A DNA stretch of 64,000 nucleotides from Marinobacter pelagius (GTDB taxonomy: Bacteria > Pseudomonadota > Gammaproteobacteria > Pseudomonadales > Oleiphilaceae): NCBI RefSeq assembly GCF_900114925.1, contig NZ_FOUR01000011.1, forward strand, positions 1 through 64,000, read 5' to 3'. A program made the translations under genes and the position numbers. The notes beneath the pieces are model-generated. The model worked only from the letters and a program-made list of their open reading frames with translations. It was not told the DNA's origin and ran no database searches. How positions within the stretch are numbered: position 1 is the first letter of the stretch; every line of letters starts with the position of its first letter. Below, piece by piece: positions 24,890 to 32,823 of the stretch.

Positions 24890-26490
24890 CAGGAGGTTAC
24901 CTCCCTTGCCTCGCGCTGTGCCTGGCGTCTGAGTGCTTCGGCCATCTCGGAAGCGGTGGCGAAACGTTTGTCCGGCTCACGCTGGATGGCCTTGTTGATC
25001 AGCCTGATCACACCACCGGGCAGATCGGGGTTGAACGAACGGGCGCTGCGCGGGCGCTTGTTCAGAATCTGGTAAGTCAGGTTGGCCAGGGTATCGCCCT
25101 GGTATGGGGTTTCCCCGGTCACCAGTTTGTACAGGGTAACCCCGAGGCTGTAGATGTCCGAGGCACTCGTCACTTTCTGCCCTTTCAACTGTTCAGGCGA
25201 CATGTACAGGGGGCTGCCCATCACGCTTCCGGTCCGGGTGACGGAATCATCAGCGATCCGGGCGATTCCGAAATCGGTAACCCGGATATCACCGCTGTCC
25301 GGATCGTAGATCAGGTTCGCCGGTTTGATGTCCCGGTGAATGATCTTCTGCTCGTGGGCATAAGCCAGGGCATCCGCCACCTGCGCGACCACATCCAGCA
25401 CCGTCGCCAGCGGCAGCAGTCGCCCGGCCCGGCCAAATTCACTCAGGGGCCGGCCACGGGCGTAATCCATGGCGATATAGGCCAGGTCCGCCTCTTCCCC
25501 CACATCGTAAACGGTAACGATGGCCGGATGGCTGAGCCGGCCTGCGGCTTCCGCCTCACGAAAAAAGCGGCTTTTGAGAGCCTGTAACTCCTCACCTTCA
25601 AAGGCCTGGTAGCTCAGGGTCTTGATAGCAACGGTGCGGGCAATGGCAGGGTCCCGGCCCAGGTACACCACTCCCATGGCGCCACGGCCCAGTTCCCGCT
25701 GGATTTCATAGCGCCCCAGCGTTGGCCGACTGACCGACTGGTCCGGCATCACCAGAGTCTGGGTAGCGTCGAAGCTGCCGGCTGCCGCTCCTGCCGACCC
25801 GGAGGCAAGATTCTCCAGTGCGGCCAGGCGTTCGGCTGCATCGCGGAATTTTTTCTTGCGGGAGACGATGGCCTGGTAGGTCTGTATCGCCTTGTCGTAC
25901 TGACGCTTGCGCTCCTGCTGCAGGGCAATTCGGTAGCGCAGATCAAGGCTCTCCTCCCCTTCGGGACAGCGGGCGATAGCCCCGAGGGCTTCATCCGTCT
26001 GCCCCTGGTCCAGCAATAGCTGGCCCAGCCTCAGCCGGGCCTCCCTGGCGTTTTCCGTGAGCGAACGAATCTGCCGGTATGGCTGCAACCAGAACAGCAT
26101 GATCACATACCCGACCGCCAGCAGGGTGTTGATCTCTCCCAGGGGTAGCCAGAGGCTGTGATAGAACATCAGCGCCGCCTGGAGCACCAGCAGGCCACCG
26201 CCCAGCAGCAGGGTCACCGGCAACGAAACAGCGGCACCCATCCGGGGGATGGCAAAGACCAGGTAGCCCGCGGTTACTACCAGGCCGGCATCAACTGCAA
26301 GCCGGCCCCAGACTGGCAGATCGAGACCACCAGACTCTTCAGAACCCAGAAATTCGAGGAGCTCCCTGTCCAGCCAGGCCACCCAGGGGATCTGTTCGCC
26401 GGCCACGATAAAGACAGCCGCAAGGGCGACCACGAGCGAACGCAGACTGAACAGGCTCGATAACGGATGTGATAACGGATTCACAGGCAA
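24889..26490 (-). CDS. Membrane serine/threonine protein kinase (PknB-like, CHASE2-type membrane part)
   Basis: A 533-residue protein. Membrane segments at about 16-32, 63-82, 86-108 and 117-137 resemble the end of a CHASE2 sensor kinase, but the large periplasmic CHASE2 domain is reduced to about 30 residues. TPR-like helices follow (about 155-225), then a linker with ATQTLVM (242-248), and a Hanks-type kinase from 260: GRGAMGVVYLG, Lys290, HRDIKPAN (Asp387) and DFG (406-408), with an intact activation loop ending SPEQ. It should be catalytically active. It heads an operon with PP2C and FHA genes. The linker Thr residues are candidate autophosphorylation sites for FHA docking. Confidence 0.92.
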   Translation of the reverse strand: MPVNPLSHPLSSLFSLRSLVVALAAVFIVAGEQIPWVAWLDRELLEFLGSEESGGLDLPVWGRLAVDAGLVVTAGYLVFAIPRMGAAVSLPVTLLLGGGLLVLQAALMFYHSLWLPLGEINTLLAVGYVIMLFWLQPYRQIRSLTENAREARLRLGQLLLDQGQTDEALGAIARCPEGEESLDLRYRIALQQERKRQYDKAIQTYQAIVSRKKKFRDAAERLAALENLASGSAGAAAGSFDATQTLVMPDQSVSRPTLGRYEIQRELGRGAMGVVYLGRDPAIARTVAIKTLSYQAFEGEELQALKSRFFREAEAAGRLSHPAIVTVYDVGEEADLAYIAMDYARGRPLSEFGRAGRLLPLATVLDVVAQVADALAYAHEQKIIHRDIKPANLIYDPDSGDIRVTDFGIARIADDSVTRTGSVMGSPLYMSPEQLKGQKVTSASDIYSLGVTLYKLVTGETPYQGDTLANLTYQILNKRPRSARSFNPDLPGGVIRLINKAIQREPDKRFATASEMAEALRRQAQREAREVTS

Positions 26491-26576
26491 CTTCGTTGTA
26501 AATGATTGATCCGACTAGTTTAGAAAGCGAACCAATGATGGGACAGTTGCCGGCCGGCGTTTTTTGTAAGGGTTTG

Positions 26577-26604
26577 TTTACCTGCGAGCGAGGTCACGTA
26601 TAGT
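26577..26604 (+). promoter_or_regulatory. Candidate promoter for the carbonic-anhydrase-like gene
   Basis: TTTACC (26577-26582) and TATAGT (26599-26604) are spaced 16 nt, 36 nt upstream of the start codon at 26641. The match to the sigma-70 consensus is moderate. No Zur-like palindrome is present here. Confidence 0.4.
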
Positions 26605-26640
26605 AGAGTTTAAAAACCTTGAGCATCAGGGCCCCAGCCA

Positions 26641-27705
26641 ATGACCACGGCAATACACACGCGACCGATCAGTGACCGCATCGACTGGCTGATGGAGCTC
26701 AGCCGCAAACACTCCGCCAGTTTCTGCAGCCCTGACAACTACCTGTCCCGTCAGCGCTACCTGGCAGAACACGACACCCTGATCATTGCCATGAAGTGCA
26801 TGGACGGGCGCATTCACCTGCCCTACGCGACGCAGACTCCTCTGGGTGTCATTCACCCGTTCCGCAACCTCGGGGGCATCTTCGAACTCGGCTGGCCCTA
26901 CCTGGGCGACCTGCTGGCAGACACCGTGCAGGAAGCGGTCAAACAGGGCCGGCGCGCCCTGGTCATCATCACCTACCATTTTTCACGGGGGCATCGGGAG
27001 CGCGGGTGCGCCGGTTTCGACTGCGATACCAACGAGGCCCGGGCCCATGCCTTCAGGATTCGCGACCAACTGGAAACCCTGTTCGGCAGGGATCACCAGA
27101 CCGTCTATCCACTGGTCTGCGGTTTTGAAACCGACGAGGATGCATTGATTCTCCATGGCCGGCACGAGCGCACCCTGGATCTGGCTCATGCACCCCTGGA
27201 CCGCATCGATACTGTGGATGCAGAGATCGCAGCACTCTGCCCGGACATGCCCGCGCCGGTTCAGCGGGACCTGCTACCACTGGTCCAGGGCAATATCCGC
27301 CATATCCACAAGATTCGCCAGAGTGACCGGGAACTGGATATCGAACACCGGGAGTGGGTGATCTGCCTCGGGCGCGGCTTCGATTTCCTGCATGCCCCCA
27401 ACCTGGCCCTGATCATTGGCCCGTATAGCCCGGATCTGTCCCACCCAATCCGCCAGGCTGCCGGCATCATCCAGAACAACATGGACAGCGGCCGGATTCC
27501 CGATGACGGTTTTTTACTACTCTCGTCAGCACCCTATACGGAACCCGGGCCCCAGAAAGCACGTGCTGTTCTCAAGTCGGACTTTCTGGGGGACTTCGCA
27601 GCCGGGGTGATTCAAGAGGCCTTTCCCCAGCTTGCGAGCAAGATGATTCGCCGGTCAGCGATCCTCCACTGGCCCGAGCGGCGCCTTGAAGTCCGGCGAC
27701 CATGA
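26641..27705 (+). CDS. Beta-carbonic-anhydrase-like protein resembling carboxysomal CsoSCA
   Basis: A 354-residue cytosolic protein without a signal peptide. It shows the beta-carbonic anhydrase pattern in divergent form: Cys53-x-Asp55-x-Arg57 (KCMDGR), an RNLGG motif at 75-79, His113 (TYHFSRGH) and Cys123 (RGCAGFDC). Cys53, His113 and Cys123 would be zinc ligands and Asp55/Arg57 the catalytic dyad. The ten-residue His-to-Cys spacing matches the carboxysome shell enzyme CsoSCA better than ordinary beta-CAs (HxxC). No RuBisCO, shell or carboxysome gene is nearby. The fold call rests on motifs only, and CA activity is plausible but unproven. Confidence 0.6.
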   Translation: MTTAIHTRPISDRIDWLMELSRKHSASFCSPDNYLSRQRYLAEHDTLIIAMKCMDGRIHLPYATQTPLGVIHPFRNLGGIFELGWPYLGDLLADTVQEAVKQGRRALVIITYHFSRGHRERGCAGFDCDTNEARAHAFRIRDQLETLFGRDHQTVYPLVCGFETDEDALILHGRHERTLDLAHAPLDRIDTVDAEIAALCPDMPAPVQRDLLPLVQGNIRHIHKIRQSDRELDIEHREWVICLGRGFDFLHAPNLALIIGPYSPDLSHPIRQAAGIIQNNMDSGRIPDDGFLLLSSAPYTEPGPQKARAVLKSDFLGDFAAGVIQEAFPQLASKMIRRSAILHWPERRLEVRRP

Positions 27706-27776
27706 CAATTTTGTATGTTGAACGAATACATATCTGAACCTACTGTTTTAGAGAACAACACAAGAAGGAGCCTGGA

Positions 27777-28178
27777 ATGTCCGAGATACGTAATTATCTG
27801 AAGCAGGTTTCACTGGTGATGGCCGTACTCATGGCCATGGCCACTACTTTCTCGACCACCGCCCATGCCGGCATGGTCGGGACCGGAGAGATCATTCAGC
27901 AGCAACAGACCGAACTGGACCGGCAACAACTCCTGAACATGCTGGAAAAACAGGAAGTGCAGGAGAAGCTGGCAGAGATGGGGGTGAGCAAGGATCAGGT
28001 GGCGGATCGGATCCAGAACCTGACACCGACCGAGCTGGCCGATTTCGAGCAACAGCTGGCAGAAGCGCCCGCCGGCCAGGATGTGGTGGGGATTATCGTG
28101 CTGTTCCTGCTGGTGTTCATCATCACCGACATGCTCTGTGCCACCAACATCTTCTCGTTCATCAACTGTATTCGCTGA
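27777..28178 (+). CDS. PA2779-family small envelope protein
   Basis: A 133-residue protein. A signal peptide ending STTAHA cleaves near residue 31. The mature part is a Gln/Glu-rich amphipathic helix pair (QQQQTELDRQQLLNMLEKQE and LTPTELADFEQQLAEAPAG) followed by a C-terminal membrane span (VVGIIVLFLLVFIITDML). This is the layout of the PA2779 family. Its biochemical role is not known. In pseudomonads the gene sits directly before the PA2778 peptidase gene, exactly as here (12-nt gap), so the two probably work together in the envelope. Confidence 0.82.
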   Translation: MSEIRNYLKQVSLVMAVLMAMATTFSTTAHAGMVGTGEIIQQQQTELDRQQLLNMLEKQEVQEKLAEMGVSKDQVADRIQNLTPTELADFEQQLAEAPAGQDVVGIIVLFLLVFIITDMLCATNIFSFINCIR

Positions 28179-28190
28179 TCGAACGTTTTG

Positions 28191-29186
28191 ATGTATCGAC
28201 TGAGGATTGCCAGCAGGCTCCTGGCCCTGACCGGGCTGGTCCTGCTGGCAGGCTGTGCCTCCACACCGCCCTGGCCGGAACCTGAATCCGAGGCTGGCAA
28301 GCCTGTACTGCCCAACCGTGTTCTCCTGGAAGATGTGCCCTTCTACGCCCAGGAGAAATACCAGTGCGGCCCCGCCTCCCTGGCCATGATGCTGAACAGC
28401 CAGGGACTCGAAACCGACCCTGATGTGCTCAACGAGCTGGTGTACATTCCCGCCCGGGAAGGCTCGCTGCAGGTTGAGATGGTGGCGGGAGCCCGTTCCC
28501 ACAACATGGTTGTGTACCCGCTGGAGCCGAAACTGGAGGCCGTTCTCGAGGAAGTCAGTGCCGGTAATCCGGTGCTGGTCATGCAGAACCTGCTCATCGA
28601 CTGGTGGCCCCAATGGCATTTTGCCGTTGTAGTGGGCTTCGACAGTGACGATGAAACCATCATCCTAAACACGGATACCCGCAAACAGCACGCCATGCCC
28701 TACAAGGCTTTCCATGCCACCTGGAGCCGGGCCGAGCGCTGGGCCGTCGTGGTGCTGCCTCCGGAGCAGATACCCGCCACGGCAGAACCCCTCACGTTCC
28801 TCAGGGCCGCGCACGACCTGGAGTCCACCGGGCATACCCGGGCGGCACTCAGTGCCTACCAGACCGCGGAGCAGACCTGGCCGAAACAACCGGCGCCCAT
28901 CATGGCCCAGGGAAACCTGGCCTACGGCCAACAGCAGTGGTCCGGGGCGGTGGTCCATTTCAGGCGGGTGGTAGAGCAATTTCCGGACTACGCCGAGGGC
29001 TGGAACAATCTGGCGTATACCCTGGAGCAGGCGGATTGCCCTGTACAGGCAACCGCCGCCCTTTCCTGCGCCCGGAGCCTGTCACCGGAACGGTTTGGCA
29101 AGGAAGAGGCAGCCTTCGGTACCGGGCAAACCGGCGACGGCGAGAACTGCCCGGCGCTGCCATCCTGCCCGGTACCCACGCAGTGA
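28191..29186 (+). CDS. PA2778-family cysteine peptidase lipoprotein with TPR-like repeats
   Basis: A 331-residue predicted lipoprotein (signal ending LLAGC). A C39-like peptidase domain follows: YQCGPASLAMML carries the Gln/Cys of the oxyanion hole and nucleophile, and the catalytic His is in WPQWHFAVVVGF with Asp in ILNTDTRK. From about residue 200 onward, TPR-like helices appear (ALSAYQTAEQTWP; NLAYGQQQWSGAVVHFRRVVEQFP; GWNNLAYTLEQA). The ATG at 28191 is preferred to a TTG one codon earlier. It is co-transcribed with the PA2779-like gene and ends in a terminator. It is probably a periplasmic or outer-membrane processing enzyme with unknown target. Confidence 0.87.
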   Translation: MYRLRIASRLLALTGLVLLAGCASTPPWPEPESEAGKPVLPNRVLLEDVPFYAQEKYQCGPASLAMMLNSQGLETDPDVLNELVYIPAREGSLQVEMVAGARSHNMVVYPLEPKLEAVLEEVSAGNPVLVMQNLLIDWWPQWHFAVVVGFDSDDETIILNTDTRKQHAMPYKAFHATWSRAERWAVVVLPPEQIPATAEPLTFLRAAHDLESTGHTRAALSAYQTAEQTWPKQPAPIMAQGNLAYGQQQWSGAVVHFRRVVEQFPDYAEGWNNLAYTLEQADCPVQATAALSCARSLSPERFGKEEAAFGTGQTGDGENCPALPSCPVPTQ

Positions 29187-29189
29187 AGA

Positions 29190-29213
29190 GGCCGGTGATT
29201 ACCGGCCTTTTCT
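29190..29213 (+). terminator. Intrinsic terminator after the PA2778-like gene
   Basis: GGCCGGT (29190-29196) pairs with ACCGGCC (29201-29207) across GATT, followed by TTTTCT. It starts 3 nt after the stop codon and overlaps the 3' end of the convergent methyltransferase gene, so it may act in both directions. Confidence 0.75.
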
Positions 29214-29852
29214 CAGCAGCACCACATCCTTCACGGGAACTTCCAGCGCCCAGCCGTACTTCCGTGCCAGCCATTCGAAAGTAGCCTGCCGGTAGAACAC
29301 CACATGGGTCGGGTCCCGGCGGTAGTGCCAGTTATCGAACCGCTCATCGTCAGTCTGGAAACAGGTCATGATACCCAGCCAGCCGCCGGGCCTGAGTAAC
29401 CGGCCCAGCAGACTGAAAACCTCGGCCGGCTCGTAAAGATGCTCCACCACTTCGGTACAGGTAATGAAATCGTAGGATCGGTCCAGACTCGCCATGCCCG
29501 GGTGGAAGAAGGGATCGTAAAGCGCCATGGCAAAACCGGCCTCCTCCAGCATTCCGGCCAGGGCCGGGCCCGGCCCGCAGCCAAAATCCAGTCCCTCTGC
29601 CCCGGGTGGCAGTCGTTCCGTCAGCGGATCGGCCAGTTTCGAAAGAAATCGCAGGTAACCTGCGTCTTCCGGGTCGTTTTCATGGAGTTCGTAGATCTGC
29701 TTTTCTTCCCCTGCGGTCAGCCGGGATTGCGGCGCCATGATTGTCGCCAGGCAGGTGGGGCACCGCAGGTAGACCTGCTTGCCGATCTGCCGGAAAAATT
29801 CCGGATGGCCCTCGAGACAGACCGGGCAACGGGACAGTTCGGCGCTGGCCAT
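29199..29852 (-). CDS. Class I SAM-dependent methyltransferase with N-terminal zinc ribbon
   Basis: A 217-residue protein. An N-terminal four-cysteine ribbon (CPVC at 9-12 and CPTC at 31-34) precedes a class I methyltransferase domain with GLDFGCGPGPALAGML as SAM-binding motif I, YDP at the end of strand 2, and ITCTEVVEHLYEP as motif II. The C-terminal part FYRQATFEWLARKYG is common in methyltransferases annotated as acting on small molecules or sugars. The substrate is unknown. It lies 3 nt downstream of the COG0523 GTPase gene, so it is probably in the same, Zur-controlled, transcript. Confidence 0.85.
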   Translation of the reverse strand: MASAELSRCPVCLEGHPEFFRQIGKQVYLRCPTCLATIMAPQSRLTAGEEKQIYELHENDPEDAGYLRFLSKLADPLTERLPPGAEGLDFGCGPGPALAGMLEEAGFAMALYDPFFHPGMASLDRSYDFITCTEVVEHLYEPAEVFSLLGRLLRPGGWLGIMTCFQTDDERFDNWHYRRDPTHVVFYRQATFEWLARKYGWALEVPVKDVVLLRKGR

Positions 29853-29854
29853 GG

Positions 29855-30844
29855 TCAGTCCAGCCCCGCTGCAGACCGGAGCGCCTGATCGAACTCCCGG
29901 CGGTCGGGCTCAACCGCGCTGATCAGCTCGATCCGGGTGAGCTCACGGGGCTCGGACGGCGATACCGACAGCGCCCCATCCACCATGTTGATCGCCCGCC
30001 AGCCGTCCAGGGTATGCACCACGGCCTTGAATCTCACGATACGCTCATCCATGGCCAGGGCCATCAGCAGGTTTTCGTCGAACACCAGTTTCGGGTGAAC
30101 CCGCCAGCCAAGACTGTAATGCCCCTGCCCCCGGTTACTGACCAGTTGCCAGGGTTCCTCTTCGATATCCGGCACCGGCGTCGCAGCCTTGCCATGGTGG
30201 TGATGGTGGGCGTGGGGATCGCTCACTTCCCGGGGCTCCGCCTTGCCATCCAGCCAGGAAGGTGACAGTTGCCCATGCCGGGTATGGAACACCTGCTGTT
30301 TGGCGGGCTTCAGGGCTGCGGCCCACTGATCGAAGTGCGCAAGCTGGGCGTCGGTACACAGGTCGGTCTTGTTGGCCACGAGAATATCGGCGGCGGCGAC
30401 CTGGTCCCGGAACTGCACATTCTCCAGTACCCGCGGATCTTCCAGCTTGCGGGGATCGACCAGGGTAATCACCGGGCCGATCGCCAGGATGTCCCGGTAG
30501 TGCTCGCTGGTCAGGGTATCCAGAATCTGGGAAGGGTGGCCGAGCCCCGTCGGCTCTATCAGCAGCCGGTCCGGTCGGGCCTTGTGGATCAGCTGATTCA
30601 GGCCGATCTGCATGGGCAAACCCGCCACGCAACACATACACCCGCCCGGTATTTCCCTGACGAACGCCCCTTCGGTCTCCAGCAGCGCGCCATCGATGCC
30701 GACTTCACCAAATTCGTTGACCAGTACCGCCCAGGTTTCGTGTTCCGGCTTTTGCCGGAGCAGATCGAGAATGGCGGTGGTCTTGCCAACACCGAGGAAA
30801 CCCAGGATCAGATTGGTTGGAATGGGGCGGGAAATGTCCGGCAT
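29855..30844 (-). CDS. COG0523-family zinc-chaperone GTPase (CobW/ZigA/YeiR type)
   Basis: A 329-residue G3E GTPase. Walker A GFLGVGKTT is at 15-23, the metal-binding CxCC motif GGCMCC at 67-72, Walker B/switch IEPTGLGHP at about 96-104, and the guanine specificity motif NKTD at 158-161. A His-rich loop (PHAHHHHHGK, about 210-219) and a CobW C-terminal domain follow. Such proteins insert zinc into client enzymes under zinc starvation. A near-consensus Zur box covers the promoter, placing it firmly in the zinc-responsive subgroup rather than with cobalamin CobW. It is probably cotranscribed with the methyltransferase gene. Confidence 0.92.
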   Translation of the reverse strand: MPDISRPIPTNLILGFLGVGKTTAILDLLRQKPEHETWAVLVNEFGEVGIDGALLETEGAFVREIPGGCMCCVAGLPMQIGLNQLIHKARPDRLLIEPTGLGHPSQILDTLTSEHYRDILAIGPVITLVDPRKLEDPRVLENVQFRDQVAAADILVANKTDLCTDAQLAHFDQWAAALKPAKQQVFHTRHGQLSPSWLDGKAEPREVSDPHAHHHHHGKAATPVPDIEEEPWQLVSNRGQGHYSLGWRVHPKLVFDENLLMALAMDERIVRFKAVVHTLDGWRAINMVDGALSVSPSEPRELTRIELISAVEPDRREFDQALRSAAGLD

Positions 30845-30862
30845 CGGTTATGGGCCTCGAAA

Positions 30863-30879
30863 TTGTTATAATATAACAA
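30863..30879. promoter_or_regulatory. Zur box upstream of the COG0523 gene
   Basis: TTGTTATAATATAACAA is a perfect odd palindrome with 8-nt arms, 19 nt upstream of the start codon. The core TGTTATAATATAACA is the gammaproteobacterial Zur consensus as I know it. The site includes a TATAAT-like -10 element, so zinc-loaded Zur would block RNA polymerase directly. Confidence 0.88.
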
Positions 30880-30907
30880 CCTCGCTGCGGCGTTGACCAG
30901 CCTCGAT

Positions 30908-31711
30908 TCACTTACCCACTTTCACCAGCCGGTCCAGCCGGAGCCGCTCGCGCTCGTCAAACAGCCGACGGCTGCCCCAGGACACCGCCATCAGGGCACC
31001 AAAACCGGTGCCGACTGTGATGATGAGCATCACCAGTATCTGATACTTCACCGCGACCGCGGGTGGACTGCCGGCGAGGATCTGGCCTGTCATCATGCCA
31101 GGCAGGCTGACGATGCCGGCGGCAGCCATGGCATTGATCGACGGCATCATGCCTCCCCGCATGGCATCCTTGCGGATATCCTCCACCGCCTGACGCCAGG
31201 TCTGCCCAAGCATCAGCCGGTTTTCGATGACCGCCCGCTGGTGCCAGACGGATTCGTTGAGGCGATCCAGGCTCAGGGCCACCCCGGTCATGGTGTTGCC
31301 CAGCATCATGCCCAGCAGGGGGATGGCGTATTGAGGGGCATACCAGGGCGATGGACCGATAATCACCGTCAGGGCCAGTACGGTGACGGCAAAGGAGGAG
31401 ACAAACATCGCGCCGGTGCCGATCCCGAACGCCCAGATACCCCGCAGCCGCCGCTGCTGTCGAGCCATCACTTCCCTGCCCGCCACCAGCAGCATGACCG
31501 TGGCCAACAGGGCTATCCAGTACAGCCTGGCCGAGGCGAACAGCGCTTCCAGCACCAGCCCGATCAGGGCCAGCTGGATGCCGGTACGGGCACTGGCGAT
31601 GAGCAGGCTGCGGGTGATACCCAGCCTGGCCCACAGGCTGACGCCGGCAAGCGCCAGCACCAGCAAGGCGGCCAGCCCCAGCTTCCACCAGGCAAGATCA
31701 ATGACTTCCAT
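30908..31711 (-). CDS. fetB: FetB-like ABC transporter permease (UPF0014 metal/iron exporter)
   Basis: A 267-residue permease with about six or seven hydrophobic spans. It matches the UPF0014/FetB family: GMMLGNTMTGVALSLDRL (about residues 130-147) and the region AMAAAGIVSLPGMMTGQILAGSPP. With FetA it has been linked to iron export and resistance to peroxide stress in E. coli. The gene overlaps fetA by 14 nt. Its stop lies 29 nt from the Zur box of the next gene, but the fet genes themselves start far upstream and are not placed under that box. Confidence 0.88.
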   Translation of the reverse strand: MEVIDLAWWKLGLAALLVLALAGVSLWARLGITRSLLIASARTGIQLALIGLVLEALFASARLYWIALLATVMLLVAGREVMARQQRRLRGIWAFGIGTGAMFVSSFAVTVLALTVIIGPSPWYAPQYAIPLLGMMLGNTMTGVALSLDRLNESVWHQRAVIENRLMLGQTWRQAVEDIRKDAMRGGMMPSINAMAAAGIVSLPGMMTGQILAGSPPAVAVKYQILVMLIITVGTGFGALMAVSWGSRRLFDERERLRLDRLVKVGK

Positions 31712-32306
31712 TCACCCACTCCAGCTGCGACCCGCTGATGCGGTAGTGGTGGTTCGCGACCCGACGGATCTGCCCCTGATCATGGGCCACCCAGAGCACG
31801 GCCAGGTTCCGGCGCCGGATTTCATCCAGTAACCAGGCTTCCACGGCGGCCGTCATGTCTTCATCCAGGTTCGCCGTTGGCTCGTCCAGCAACAGTGCTT
31901 CCGGCGCCATTGCCAGCGCACGCCACAGGGCCAGGCGCTGGCGTTCACCGGAGGACAGCCGGCTCACCGCCCAGTCCATCACCCCGGGAGGAAAACCGAG
32001 GGCTTCGGGCATGGTGTGACGGGCATCCTCGGCGAAGTGGGCGCCGACCTCATCAAACCACCACTGGCTGTCCGCCGGAATCATCACCACCCGTTTGCGC
32101 CATTCGTGGGCCGGCAAGGAACCCTGTTCGGTATCATCGAGGTAGACCCGGCCGTCATGGGGTTCCAGATCGGCCACTGCCCGCAGCAAACGACTCTTGC
32201 CGCTTCCGGAGGCACCGGAGATGCACACCACCGCCCCGCTTCCAACCTGCAACGAGACTTCTTTCAAGGTGCCAACCGATACCGTGTCCAGGCGTAGCTC
32301 ACTCAA
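31698..32306 (-). CDS. fetA: FetA-like ABC transporter ATP-binding protein
   Basis: A 202-residue compact ABC ATPase. Walker A GASGSGKS is at about 31-38, the signature LSSGERQRLALWRAL at about 117-131, Walker B EALLLDEPTANLD at about 136-148, and the H-loop His in WVAHD. The short length and pairing with a UPF0014 permease identify it as FetA. It powers export by FetB, probably of iron or a related metal. The start lies 17 nt after the small membrane protein gene upstream, suggesting a three-gene transcript. Confidence 0.87.
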   Translation of the reverse strand: MSELRLDTVSVGTLKEVSLQVGSGAVVCISGASGSGKSRLLRAVADLEPHDGRVYLDDTEQGSLPAHEWRKRVVMIPADSQWWFDEVGAHFAEDARHTMPEALGFPPGVMDWAVSRLSSGERQRLALWRALAMAPEALLLDEPTANLDEDMTAAVEAWLLDEIRRRNLAVLWVAHDQGQIRRVANHHYRISGSQLEWVNGSH

Positions 32307-32323
32307 ATCCGGGGCTCCGGTGA

Positions 32324-32716
32324 TCAGGGTTTGTGCTTGTTGCCGAGAAAGCGGCGCATCAGCCCCTCGGAAAGGAAAACATGTGCCAGGGCGGGATACG
32401 GCAGGTAATGCAGGAAAAGGGTTGCCAACACCACCGCATCAAAGCCCTCGCCCAGGAACAGCCAGGCTGCAAAGGCGGCAAACAAGGCCCCGAGGAAACC
32501 GCCATAGATCCAGAGCAGCCGGGATTTTTCCTCGGCCATGGGCATGCGTTCCAGCGCCCTGGCCACCGAAAAACCCATGTAGGCGGCAATGGCCGCGGCA
32601 ATGATCAGCGAGGCCAGCAGGCCACTGAAACCGAGCAGGAACCGGCACAGGTAGTTGGCAAGAAAGAACAGGACAATGCCTGTGATCGCGACAATGGTAA
32701 TCCGGGTCTTTTCCAT
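32324..32716 (-). CDS. Small integral membrane protein, function unknown
   Basis: A 130-residue protein with four hydrophobic stretches at about 7-25, 30-50, 67-88 and 90-107, and a basic C-terminus (MRRFLGNKHKP). No enzyme motif is visible. The start is supported by AGGGGCTCC upstream. It precedes fetA by 17 nt on the same strand and may be co-expressed, but nothing in its sequence ties it to metal transport. Confidence 0.7.
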   Translation of the reverse strand: MEKTRITIVAITGIVLFFLANYLCRFLLGFSGLLASLIIAAAIAAYMGFSVARALERMPMAEEKSRLLWIYGGFLGALFAAFAAWLFLGEGFDAVVLATLFLHYLPYPALAHVFLSEGLMRRFLGNKHKP

Positions 32717-32823
32717 GGAGCCCCTGAACTTGTTGTTTTAAAAGCGGATTGGCCAGCGGCCATAGTCGGCCAACAATATGGCAGAGACCGGCTTCGAGTA
32801 CCAGCCACAACCGCCAACCGGGG

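Noticed and set aside
24137..26490. Reading the kinase-phosphatase-FHA set as part of a type VI secretion system with vgrG
   Set aside because: The vgrG gene is more than 11 kb away, with the valine cluster between, and no other secretion gene is present.
29855..30844. Cobalamin biosynthesis CobW
   Set aside because: No cobalamin genes are nearby, and the Zur box points to the zinc-responsive branch of the family.
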